Notes under the pieces: model-generated | The model's input: only the letters and a program-made list of their open reading frames with translations | Told to the model about the DNA's origin: nothing | Database searches by the model: none | Made by a program: the position numbers and the translations under genes | From: Apostichopus japonicus | Taxonomy: Eukaryota; Echinodermata; Holothuroidea; Aspidochirotida; Stichopodidae | Assembly (NCBI RefSeq): GCF_037975245.1 | Contig: NC_092574.1 | Span: 10,185,713 to 10,249,712 of the forward strand | Direction: 5' to 3' | Length of the DNA: 64,000 nt | Shown: piece by piece, positions 11,401 to 22,600 of the stretch | Layout: the number at the start of each line of letters is the position of its first letter | Numbering within the stretch: position 1 is the stretch's first letter

Positions 11401-14400
11401 AACATTGCTAAAACACTGGCAGTTAAATACCAAATGGCCCAGTGTTATGCATTTCTCTTGGAACAACCTCTTGAAAATCAAGACATAGAATTAAATCAGG
11501 AGCAAGTATCCACCCTGTCAAGAGTAGGATCAATTTTAGACATGATGGCAGCTGAAATAGTTGCTGCAAAACTGAACATTGGTTTAGAAGAAGAGATAAC
11601 TTTTGTAGGAGCAGCCAAGATTCATGGTTATGAATTTAGAGAAGGAACTGCAGTTATCACCTCATGGAATGACGATGGACCAGAATTTGGAAGTGTGCAA
11701 TGTGTCCTTCTAAAAAATTCTGATATTTATATTGTACTGAACTTATTCAAGACGATAGGCTTCCAGAGACATTTACAGGCATATGCTGTGGAAACCACAT
11801 CAGACTTAATTGAAACTGTTTGTCCTAGACAGTTGTTTGACCACCGTCCTGTGACTTGCTTGAAGAATCATAATGGGAATGACAGATCTCATTACATTTC
11901 TACTCGCATCACTTTTCTATAGACACAGCATCAGTTGTACCACTGCAGGTGAATTAGTTATTTAGTCATAACCTACATGATTATAAATTAATTTTCTCCC
12001 AGTTTCAGAGTAAAGTGGTCTTCCAATTTCCTCTATATCAAGATGAGATACCAGATGTATCATCTCTCTCAGATGTAGATGATCTTTCTACTACTGGCGA
12101 TTCAAGTACTAGTGTTGATACCTTGATTATTGAATCAGATGCAGACACATCACTTGAGGGTTCATCTTACTCACCCTTCCATTCACCATATCCCTTGAAA
12201 CGACAGAAAAGAATCCATTTTGTAAGTAAAGGATATTCTATTGTTTTTAGTGAAAAGTACCGTAGTTATTAACATCTTATAGTGGTTGAGGCTACTTCTT
12301 TTTTATGAAAGCAAGGTATGGTGCATGCTTTGAATGAGAAAAGAGGTTTTGTTGTGAATACCAGAGATTACCCCTAAACTTTCCATTATGAAAGAACTAC
12401 TGTACAGTAGCTCTGGAAGTGATGAATCTCCCTGCGAGGACTCAAAGTGATCATTATCAGAAAACGATACAGAAATAAGTTTATAATAGAAATAATAAAA
12501 AATTAAAGTTTATTGAATGGCAGAGGTAATTGCATATAGGTTGGTGATTTTTGGTACCATACTGCACCTTCACCATTCAGTCTATAGGTGTCAGTAGTGT
12601 TAACATTCTATGCATCCAAATAAATTTAGTTTTCTAATTTACCTACTGGCCCATTCACACTCTTCTCATATTTTATTTTTAGGATGTTGAAGCTATTCTA
12701 GGCCAATCTTCCAGAGGAAGGAAAGTCATGGGAAGCATCTCTTGCAAGAAATTATGTTCAAAACAGGATCGACACATTCTTGTGGAAATTTGTACTAGTC
12801 ACATGGTTGATCATTATGGAGATAAGTGAGTATATTCACTATGATATATTATGGGAATAGCAGACCCTTCTAATATAAACACAGAGAAGTGGCTGTACCC
12901 TATTTTGAAATGCCCTGGAGACCAAGAGATATTTTTAATAGAATTTATAATGAAAAATATTCAATATGGTTATGTTTCTGAATGAATTGTTTCAATTCTC
13001 AATAGATAGAATACATTTGCTGTATTGTTGTCAACATTTTACCTATTTCCTTTTTAATCTACAGGCCAAGCTCCTTCATTAAGGCAGCGTTAGCAGCAGC
13101 AGTTGTTGATTTGTTTCCCTTTCTGAAGGATCCAGAATCTCCCTTGGGTTATGTAAGCATGTTTATGTTCTAATATCCCTCGGCTTAATTGTCATTAGCC
13201 ATAGTATACACCACTTTCGTTGTTGTGTTGAGGTGACTAGTTTCCTTTTCCTAGCTGCCCTTTCAAAATGTCTCTAAAATGTTGAACACAAAACACTGCC
13301 CACAATATCATTACTTTTTGTCATCTGTAGTCAAGTAATGTAATCTTCTGTGGGTTGTACCAAGTAATTTGTTCATCTCATAGAGGACTGTGATACTGAA
13401 ATCTATTTTCAATACTACCATGATTATATAGGCATCATTTAACTGAAGGCCTTTTAATATGTTGAAAATACCAAAATGGATGTTCAATTGTCACATTGGG
13501 AACTCCAAAAACTGTAACATAGGCACTGGTTTTCAATGGGCTTCATCTCTAAATCTAACCAAGGTATTAATGAAGTTTGTTGTTCAGTAGGTACCCTCCT
13601 TATTCCATAAAATATCAGAATTCTGTAACTTATTGATTATATGTGCAATTAGGGTCAAACCCATTACTTTTAGGCTTATCACTTAAAAGCAAGTGTCATA
13701 GTGTCCCCTGGGACAATACTGTTTTATCAGTAAGCATACGATATTCTGTGAGGACGGTATGGAGTGCCACAATGTCCTTAGTCATAGCGTCCGTATTGTT
13801 ACCGTGCCATTGTGGAACATGTACCAGACATGTCTGTGGTTTGCTGGCTAAAAGCCTATGTTCCAACCAGCTAGGAAGTTTTAAATGTTGGTGTACAACA
13901 GCTTTACATGTAGATCAATAAGTCACATAATTTTCTGAGTTGACTTGAATTTTGCTACCATACTTCAGTTTGATAAAAGAGTATGCTGATTTCATGTGCA
14001 GGAAGCATGGTATTGCAAAGGTGCTGCAGGACGACCGGCGACAGGGTATCTAGAAGAGCACCTACGCTACGTACGTAAAAAGAAGATTGCCATGGTGAAA
14101 GATTCCCCCGGTGCATCAAGTCCACCTACTCCTTTGACTAAAGTGTCCACTCCACCAAAATTGAGAGGTGTGTAATAGGTTTTTACCGTGTAATAGGTTT
14201 TTACCAACTATTTTCAGGATTTGACTTATCTCTCATGCCATGACAATGATCAAAGACTGGCTTAGGACACGTTATACCTGCCACAACCATTGGTAACTTC
14301 AAAATTTGATGTTAAGGAATCTCTGTTTAGTAGGAAATATATGTTTTTATTGTCCTTGCCAGAAGCTGATCTGGAGAACAAAGAGGAATTGGTGATGATG

Positions 14401-17400
14401 ACTGAGTGGCTGAAATGTAACATGGAACCAAGGGAGAAAGTATTGGACTTCATGAGGCAAACTGCAGTTTACAGACAACAACAGATCAAAGACCACTCAA
14501 CTAACATTTCAGATATTCTGAAAGAGTATCCCAGGTTGTTAGACCGTGGAATGGTAACTATCAAATTTGAATTTTTGCTGCTTAATTAAAGAGAAATACG
14601 TGGGTGATTTTGCATCAAAAATAGTAAAGAAGCGAGCTCTGAATACACATATTACGAAGATCCTGTTAAGACCATATCCTTTATCTCTTGTGGAAAAATT
14701 ACTAGCGAGGTTTTGATTTAGCAGAAACACTGAAATTAATTAAGTCACTAACCTCACTGATGAGTTAATACTATATTTCACTTTGAAGGCTATTTGGCCA
14801 ACTTAAAAACAGTACTTTGATTGACTACATATCTAGTTTGATTGGAAAGAACTAGTTTCACTGCTTTTTTTAAATGATGGCATTATATTTTAAATCTCTT
14901 TTAATTTATGCCTGGAAGTTTATGACAGTAATCAGCCACACAGTGAAGAAAAGTGACTGACTTTTAATTTAACCTTAGGCATCTGGCAGATCAGGATGCA
15001 TTATAAAGACCAGATTGGGAATAAATGTTATTTTTGGATGAAAATGTTGCTTTATTCAGGGATATAGCTAGGATTTTAAGAAAGGTTGCTGATGCTTAGT
15101 GTAGAAAAAAGGTACAGATTCAAGCGGTATAATAAGGTTTACAATTTGTACAAATTTTTTTTCCTTTTAATATGGTGTCTTTGCCATTCAGTGCTATGGT
15201 TTTATGTGCAATGTTTGCTCTGCATTTCTTGCAATTGTGTACCAATCTAACAACTTGTCTATCATCTTGCTACATGGAGACAAGATAAATTATTCCCATG
15301 AATATGCTTCTGTTCAGTGATGATATCACAAATGTTAAATATTGAATTTTTACAACTCAAATCCCCCCCCCACCACATTAAAAAAATATTTTGAAAAAAA
15401 AACATTTTTGAGCTGTATTCTGAGATATTTTCAAAGCATCTGTCAATAAATGTTAAATACTTACTTTTCTTTCCCAGATGTTTACTACATGTTATTAAAC
15501 TAGCAAAAGGTATCAAGCAGTTGGATTTTCCACATCCAGCTTCAACAGTACATAGTGTTTGTATAGATGCATGGAACCAGACTTTAACAAATTCAGTGAG
15601 AGTGATTTTTTAATGGATCCTAGCTGAGGATCAAAAATAGAACATGCTTACACACATTAAAGTATTCTATTTCCCTTTGCTCTGTCAGATAGAACAAGAT
15701 TTTTCAGTGCTTTGGCCTGAGCATGAGGATCACCTGTATGAGAAATGGGACTTGTACTACAATGGGATTATAGAATATGGCAAACAGGTTGAAAATTGGC
15801 AAGGCATTCTTGGATTGGAGTACGTTAACCTAGAGAGTTTGTCTATTGGTAAGTGTGCTTCTTATTTCAGTGCGCATAGTTGAGCTAATTTAATTTTTGT
15901 ATGTTGATCATTCCTTGCAACCTTTCACCACCATCACACTAGGAACTTCTGAAAGATCAGGTTTGACCAATTATCTGTAATATATCTGATCTTGTTCTCA
16001 AAATAGCCTTAGTTTACTTTTTGTAAAGACAACAACACTTCCTTTCTTTTTTTGTAAAAATAATAAACTGAAATTGAACAAAAAGCATCAATGGGATCTG
16101 GTTCAGACAGAAATCAAGTTGAGTTGGTGCAGGTATATTCCCTTGCTTAGACTCCATCTGACCCATCTTTGGGATTTCATTTAAACCAAAAGCTAGTGAC
16201 TACTATAATAGAACAATAGAACACAAAATATGTCAAAGGTTCATCAGTGTTTTGAGATCTGAATATATAATAAAATATAAAGAGTAGATAACTTTGCAAA
16301 CAGGTTGTGATAGCAGCACAACATTATGAATGTGGGCTTTTAAAGGAGACATATATGATTGAAAATAAACATACACAAAATACCAAACAGATGCTAACTT
16401 ATCTCATTACATTCTCATGATATGCCATTTTCTCATTGCATTCTCATGATATGCCATTTTCTGATACAAATGACTTGAAGGACTTCTAGTGTTAGAGACA
16501 AATAAAGGCAAGAGAAAATACATATAATTTGTGCTGTACGGGCACTGTACGTGATAATGACAATTTATATGTTAAGTGGTCATTAATTGTGTTATATTTT
16601 TATGCACAAGGACTTTGGACCTATCTTTAGTTATGTTTTGTCACTTTTACAGATAAGAAGAAAACATTGGCATTTTTTCTTCTTCCAGTCATCTTGAGAG
16701 GGAAAGGAAAGGGAAAGAAAGGATTGTGTTCAGTAAAAGAGGCAATCACCTCCTTTGTGGACATTCAACCAGTAGGTGTTTAAGCATTCATTTGTCCACT
16801 TGTTGAAGTTCATTGACAACATGCTTATGACATATGTGTTTTGTAGTTTGTGATGGATTGTTTGTTAAAGTGGAATATCAACAATTATGCTGGATTTGTG
16901 TCAATGTACATAGATGCTCCCAAGCACATGAACCATATTCCGTTTGGTTCAAAATGGATAATTAATATTCATGAGTGGGCAGGGCCTACATAATATTATT
17001 TAAATATTGATTTCACAACAACAATATGCTTGTCAAATTTTGCTCAATTTGGTAAATGACAGTAGTAGGAAATGGGTCACATGTGTAGCTGATTTTTAGG
17101 AATAAATTATGAGTTGGTGATAAAAAGTTAATGATAGTAAAAGTATCTTCTAAACATGATAACTAAACAGTAAATTTCAAATGTATCAAACGTTCATAGT
17201 ACTTTTTTAAAACTAGCATGTCATTGTAAGCAGAGATATGGGTGGTTATGAAGTTTGGCTGTGCCAAGTATAATTTCATGTAAAGTTTTTGCTAAATACA
17301 AATCTGCTAGAATGGAGGGCTTTTTGCTGTCACAACTTCATATTGATTGACAAAGAGCAGCTTGTGATAATTTTCATTTTTTTTCAATTTTTCTCACAGG

Positions 17401-17717
17401 AAGTGGCTGATATTCTACAAGTTTCAAAGACTATTGATGCCACAAAAAAGCCGCAGCCATTTGTTGTATGCAAAGGAACTCTCTTGGCACCAACCCAAAC
17501 ATTCGTTATACTAGAACGGAGGCCAGTCCCTCAAGAATCACTACTGAAAGCTATCGATTTCTGTTTCAAAGCAATGTACATTTTGGACATGGCTTACCAA
17601 CCTTCATGCTGTCTTGTGTGGCAGTTCATTCAAAATGTGATTTATGAAATCAAAGAAGCACATGTGCCAAGTTGCATAAGAGATCTTAGATCATTCTTGG
17701 CCTTTAAAAGTAATTAG
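8473..17717 (+). CDS. SAM-domain, SAMD3-like protein of the CACTA element (10 exons)
   Basis: Predicted exons are 8473-8551, 9293-9402, 12009-12221, 12683-12825, 13065-13152, 14002-14167, 14363-14553, 15689-15848, 16653-16771 and 17400-17717. Every junction is GT-AG and phases agree throughout, giving 528 residues with no internal stop. The ATG sits in a good context (gccATGg). Residues 1-63 read as a sterile alpha motif: a short helix start, then the typical ENGIDKTALLLLKEDDI core and a final KIGDRLKF helix. Residues 64-134 are Ser/Asp-rich and probably disordered, ending in a basic KRQKR patch. From about 135, segments such as VVDLFPFLKD, ISDILKEYPRLL, LAFFLLPVIL and the C-terminal block match, as I recall it, the order of vertebrate SAMD3 (about 520 residues). 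SAM domains mediate oligomerisation or binding. An accessory role in transposition is inferred from position. Intron 2 holds the transposase. Confidence 0.8.
9426..11922 (+). pseudogene. CACTA transposase (C2H2 finger plus Transposase_21 type), disrupted
   Basis: From the ATG at 9426 the frame encodes two C2H2-like fingers (CFKC...HLKHNH and CGQAGC...HLNRHH) and an acidic stretch, then meets TAA at 9750-9752. The same frame continues open to 11393. It shows hallmarks of animal EnSpm transposases: YNDDFETANPLGS near 10308, GDNLGIH near 10590, CRLCKG near 10653, DVMHDFLEGV near 10839 and MRFEGKH near 11338. At about 11365 a run of six A shifts the frame by one. The homologous continuation (NFQNIAKTLAVKYQ onward) is read in the next frame to the stop at 11922. 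The acidic DDF and GDN residues may belong to the RNase H-like catalytic core, but I cannot place the triad with certainty. The region lies within intron 2 of the SAM gene. Excising a possible 156-nt intron (9616-9771) would keep frame and remove the TAA, but the frameshift would remain. Confidence 0.85.
16403..16460 (+). repeat. Two-copy 29-bp tandem repeat in intron 8
   Basis: The unit runs from CTCATTRCATT through CTCATGATATGCCATTTT and occurs at 16403 and 16432 with one difference (A/G). It lies in the intron between exons 8 and 9 of the SAM gene, with no sign of function. A shorter 19-bp duplication containing GTGTAATAGGTTTTTACC lies at about 14168-14205 in intron 6. Confidence 0.9.
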
Positions 17718-17754
17718 TGGCTTAAAAGAAAAGTATTGTAAGCAAGATATTCAT

Positions 17755-18085
17755 GGCTGATATTTTACAAAGTTCAAAGGATATTGATGCCACAAAAATA
17801 CTGCAGCTACTTTTGTATGCAAGGAGCCCTCTTGGTACCAACCCAGATATTTTCTATTTTAGAACAGAGGTCAGTTTCTCACAAATCTCTTCTATTAAAG
17901 CTGTCTTTTTCTGTTTCATGGCAAATGTGCATTTTGGACATGGCTTATCGACCTTCATGCAGTCTTGTTTGGCAGTTCATTCAAAATGTGATTAATGAAA
18001 TCAAAGAAGCACATATGCCAAGTTGTATTATAGCATTCTGGCCCTGGAAAGTAAGAAGTGCCTTAAAAGGAAATTGTAAGCAAGA
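17755..18085 (+). pseudogene. Degenerate tandem copy of the last SAM-gene exon
   Basis: From TGGCTGATATT at 17755 the sequence repeats 17404 onward, at a period of about 351 bp. It covers the final exon and its short 3' tail, including ATTGATGCCACAAAAA, the TTTTGGACATGGCTTA block, GGCAGTTCATTCAAAATGTG and the closing TTGTAAGCAAGA. The copy has several small indels and substitutions that break the frame, and it lacks the CACAG acceptor found at 17399. It lies just after the stop codon, so it is part of the 3' UTR or downstream spacer. A further short echo of TTGTAAGCAAGAAG lies near 18100. Confidence 0.88.
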
Positions 18086-18767
18086 AGCTCATATAATAAT
18101 TGTAAGCAAGAAGTTTGTATAATATTATTATTTTAAAATTCACACACCCGATAGCATCATCTTGAAGGGACATTTAATTAAAACTCATGATATGACATAT
18201 TTTTACATACCATGCTGGTACAAATCAAAACTTTCCTTACTAATTTTTATTGGAATCCCGATCTAATCAACTGATCTTTCATGAGTGAGTAAGGTTTAAT
18301 GTAGGTTAATTTCACCTACACATGTATCTCTATATGTGGTGAAGATATATATACTATACATCCAAAAACTGGAAATAAGAACAATGCACTGGCTGCAATG
18401 TACTGCACATATCATAAATATGTCTCTAAATGTAATCATGTACACCACATATGTATGTGAGACTCAATGTAATTCTTAATTAACTGTATGTATACTATAG
18501 GTAAACCTTGATTAATCAGATCATGATTGATGTTTAGATTCATAGATTGTTTATACATCAATTGATCTATAGTTACACATGTGAGATATTGAGTGTTACA
18601 AGTTTTCTATGAATAAGGTTCTTCTTGAAGGGTAGAGGGTTTTTTACATTGTGTCACCTTAAAGGTCTGATAGAGCACAGCTAAGAAGTTGTTACATCCA
18701 AGCATATTTATGTGTTGTTTTGTTTTGTTTGTATTTTATTCACATGGTTCAGCTGGTTATTGTTTTC

Positions 18768-18773
18768 AATAAA
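18768..18773 (+). terminator. Possible polyadenylation signal of the CACTA genes
   Basis: AATAAA lies in CAATAAAAAC, followed by GT-rich sequence near 18810-18825 (ACCTGTTTGTT). It is about 1 kb after the stop codon of the SAM gene and about 0.55 kb inside the right end of the element. AATAAA is frequent by chance in AT-rich DNA, so this is only a candidate. Confidence 0.3.
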
Positions 18774-19165
18774 AACAAGTTCTCAAAATGTCATCCATCT
18801 GGCTTCTGTAATGTACCTGTTTGTTAATTTTTCAATATTTTTCAAGGAATTGTTTACTCTTTGCATTGCCATATTCAACTGATTGTTGCAAACTAGGTCT
18901 GCATAAACAAAACTTGTGAGGAGTCTTTCAACTACATTAAGTAAAATCCACTGAGGATCTCATCCGTCACTGTCCAATTTATTGCATTCGCCGACATATA
19001 TTGGGCAATGAAGGCTCATTTAACCCCCCCACCCTTTTGTAATGGTAAAAGCCACTGCCCAATTTAAATGTAGTAATTGCCCAATACAATGATTTTTAAT
19101 TCCCCAATTTAATGATCCCTACTTTTGTAAGTTCACCAATGATGGGCATAATTTACACAATTAAT

Positions 19166-19337
19166 TTAACCAACAACTGTTGGGTACAAACTTATAGTTA
19201 TTTTATTGGTTAAAAATGTTACCCAACGGCTGGTTAAAGCCGTTCACCAACAGGTGTTGGTTAAAATTTCACCAATAAGTCGAATTTGACATACGTGCCC
19301 AGTGTTGGTTAAGGTATTGGTTAATTTTTTAACCAAC
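19166..19337. promoter_or_regulatory. Right subterminal GTTGGTTAA cluster
   Basis: Exact motif copies lie at 19256-19264 and 19304-19312, with inverted copies at 19166-19174 and 19329-19337. Variant copies ATTGGTTAA lie at 19205-19213 and 19316-19324, and TGGTTAA at 19231-19237. The density is higher than at the left end, and such end asymmetry is common in CACTA elements. The likely role is binding of element-encoded protein during end recognition. Confidence 0.7.
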
Positions 19338-19350
19338 TGTTTTTAGAGTG
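19325..19350 (-). repeat. Right terminal inverted repeat of CACTA element
   Basis: Read on the minus strand, this begins CACTCTAAAAACAGTTGG and continues TTAAAAAA, pairing with 8165-8189. It ends GAGTG, followed outside by TA. Its GTTGGTTAA core is the outermost member of the right subterminal motif cluster. Confidence 0.88.
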
Positions 19351-19626
19351 TAGCTTATATATTCCCCCTTAGCCAAGAAATCAGCCTGTACGACAGCTCT
19401 TAGTCTAACCAGGGTAAACCCCTTGGTGATGATGAGCTGTTTTGCTCAAAGGTATGCTGTATTGGCCCAAATATGCTAGGTAGTTAAATATGGTCACCTT
19501 TGGTCAAAACTGTTTTTATTACAACCTTCGAGGAAATTTTCCTCACTGGGACATTCAGTCATATTGTGTGTTTCTTAAAAATGTCTGACAACCTCCAGGA
19601 AAGTACTTTTTGAAAACTTCTGGCAA

Positions 19627-19651
19627 TTATAGCGTGCTATAATTTGGAGCC
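19627..19651 (+). repeat. Short match to the end of the 59-kb fold-back element
   Basis: TTATAGCGTGCTATAATTTGGAGCC differs by one inserted T from the right arm of the fold-back element at 58989-59302 (agcgtgctataattggagcc, 59284-59303). It lies about 280 bp outside the right end of the CACTA element. It probably marks a second, truncated or diverged member of the same MITE family. I could not find its partner arm. Confidence 0.45.
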
Positions 19652-22600
19652 TTTTACTGTCATATTTTTGTCATATTAACTTTTTGACTCGCCTTCGAGG
19701 TGTGAACTCAATCACAATGCCAAGGAACTTTCTTCTTTGCTGTGAGCTGCTATAAGTATTAGACTTAACTTACTGTCGGCTAACCGTCGACGAAATCACT
19801 TTAGCTGAAAGATAAATGACAGGCGTAGAACACTTCATTTTGCATAGAAACCTATCCTGCAGCTGCATGCACTATAATCTAGCCTCATTTTCATCATGAA
19901 GGCTATAAATATAGTCAATAGACCTCATCTATACTATGCAATACCAAAAAGGAGTTTATTAGTGTCTCACAAAAAACACCGAATCCAAACAACAACAGGC
20001 TCCCCGATCCAGTAACCACACACCATGCATGTGACACGGTAAACGTATGGAACTGCAATACTACGGAACGTAAATTACAACGCATGTAATATTAGCCATT
20101 ACTCCCATATATGATAAACTTAATGCAGCGGCCTTTGTACCTGTGATAACATTAGGAGTGTTGCCGTTGTACATCGCTGAGCGATTTGATATGACCTATG
20201 TTTATTAGCCAATAAATGAAGTATTCTGTTATAGATACCGGTCCGTAGCCAAACCGGAGAACAGGGGACTTGCCTCCCATATGCAAACTACTGCACCCCC
20301 CTCCCGCCAAGTGCCACCATTATGTAAACAAACTTTCACAAGTTACACATCATATATGGTGTCCGTCATTTATTGTTGGTGCCCCGCAAACTCCTTTATA
20401 AAGATAAATCAGAAAACACGTGGTGAGCGAATGAAACTCTTTCCAATTTTTAACCAACGTCTTATGATTAATAAAAATAAACCCAGTAATTTTCAAACTT
20501 GGTCGTTTATCTATAAATCTTTACAGCATACTAGAATTCACCTAGTAGATTACTGTTTTAGTGTGGCAAATTAGCCTTGTCATTCTGTCTATCAGCCTAC
20601 GCTAAACGCACGTTGATATCCTCAGGAATTTACCGACGAAAAAGTTTGCAAGTGGTACATTCCCGTTTTGACTCATTCGATGATGTGTTTTCGTTTGGGA
20701 ATTTGGGAAACGGTCTTCGTACCATTTTCAAAGTTAGAAATGTGCATTGGTGCCCTTGTGAAAGCTGAACAATTACCGTGGTGTCCTACAAGCCATTTCA
20801 ATGTAAGTCCAAGGCGAATTCAATCTCGCCCTAAAGTAATCGTCTTGCCAGCCCCCCCCCCCCCGCTCCCCTTCCCCGATCCTCAATTTCAGACCTGCCA
20901 CTTGACATGCGTATGACTTGACCACACTTATTGCACCATCTCATTTACCTGACTTGGTATTGACGGAGGGAGCGAGCAATAACGCAATATTGCAGCGACT
21001 TATTCTTTGCGTATAAGGGAACTTGCAAAAGGTTCGGAACTCTCACAATTCTCTACGCATGTACTTATTATACGCGTGGACTGCACACTGGAATACGTAA
21101 CGCAACTCGAAAAAAAAAAGAGAAAAAAAGAAGTGAGACAGAGAAACTTGTTTGCAACGCTTCCTGTTTACCTCTACTCCAGACAAAACATTGGCTGACA
21201 ATCATTAAGTGTAACGCACGGTCGAATATGTGATAAACGCCACACAGCCATATCCACAAAAAAAAAAAAAATAATAATAATCATAAGGTTCGTCACGGAA
21301 GTCACGATACGACGATACACCAACTTGTATATACATCATAGGCTGTTCTTGTGTAGATGAAATATGTTGGCACGTATCTTTATAGTCTTTGGCGCAGAAT
21401 GAACGGTGGGGAGGGGGGGGGTGGAAGATTGGCGCATAATGAAGGGTGGAAGAGGGGGGGTGGAAGGTGGGCGGAGGAAAGAGGAGGGACATAGAAGGAA
21501 TGCCTTATCCAATTGGGGCAACAATAAGCAAAGGAACCACCGGTGTACTGTAGGCAGAAAGAGACGTTTCCATGCTGTGACGTAATATCTATGTATCGAT
21601 CGTTACGCGCAGGTTGTCCTTTGAAGGGAACTGGGATGGCTTTACCCACAAGGGTCTAGAAGACTCATCAGTCTCACCTTGTGACTTGTACAGAATTTCA
21701 ATGGTGGTGGGGGTGATGGGGCGGGGTAATGTACACATTCTGAATTCCCAGACTGATTTAGGTATCTGCATGAACCTTTATGGAAGGTTATCGTGGGAAC
21801 GGAGTAGTGGTCTGAGAATCCCCAGGCTGACAGTTTTACCCCCGATTCTTGATGGAAGTGGGATCTTCCCCCTTCCTGCCCCCCCTCCCTTCGCAAGTCA
21901 CTTCTCCCACGTTTTCGTACTAGAACTTGCTGTACTACGAACTTGTAGACCAACTTATTTGTTTATGTTAGAAAATGTCCATGAATATGGATTGAACGTG
22001 CATGGAAGATTTTCAGTCCTCAAATGTGTATATCAGACCTGTGTCATTAACCATGTACATATGTCTATGTATCCTGTAATGAAAATTCGCATCACAATTA
22101 CAGACTGTAAACGTTGCACTTATACTTTGTATATATATATAAATATCTTATTTCGATGGTTTCTCTTGGTAATGACATAAACCTTTGTAAAACTAGATAA
22201 ATCACTGTATGTTTTAATAATCACTTTTCTGTATTGCTTCCTCCAAAACCAGACGAGGGATTAAATAGAGCATGCGCATTAACCATTAAGGTCATCGAGT
22301 TTTTTATTTTTTAGTGCTCAATACTTCGATTTTCACTTTTAAGTGTGCACAAATCTAGAAACAACGGAAATATCTGCGATGAATCATGAACGTTATAGGA
22401 CGACAAATCATTTCTCCGTTAAAATTGTGAGATCAGACGGAACTATTTGCACATTTTAATGAAGAGTGTTTAGGTCAATAACAAACTAAATTCTGATGTG
22501 GTTTTCTAAACTTTAAAACAGCTTTTTATGTGCTTGGTGAACAATTTAACCAAGCCCTGCACCGAGTATTACTCCGAGTTTTACCAAATTAGTGGGTCAG

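Larger units (their letters stand above)
8165..19350 (+). mobile_element. EnSpm/CACTA DNA transposon, 11.2 kb
   Basis: The element starts CACTCTTAAAACGTTGG and ends in the inverted counterpart. The two ends match over 25-26 bp apart from one mismatch and one indel. A TA lies directly outside both ends, consistent with a 2-bp target duplication, although it could be the outer part of the repeat. GTTGGTTAA motifs cluster inside both ends. The cargo is a Transposase_21-type (CACTA) transposase with an N-terminal C2H2 region, plus a ten-exon SAM-domain gene, both on the plus strand. Terminal CACT, subterminal repeats and this transposase family together define the EnSpm/CACTA superfamily. The transposase carries a stop and a frameshift, so this copy is probably not autonomous. 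Confidence 0.88.

Noticed and set aside
13643-13921. 92-codon open frame within intron 5 of the SAM gene
   Set aside because: It lies between well-supported exons 5 and 6, and the peptide has no recognised motif.
15479-15612. Possible extra exon of the SAM gene after TTTCCCAG
   Set aside because: Exons ending at 14553 and starting at 15689 already join in phase 0. Frames through this piece stop before a usable donor, and it lacks similarity to the family.
21614-22180. 188-codon open frame
   Set aside because: It reads through G- and C-rich low-complexity DNA, overlaps a similar-sized minus-strand frame, and shows no domain.
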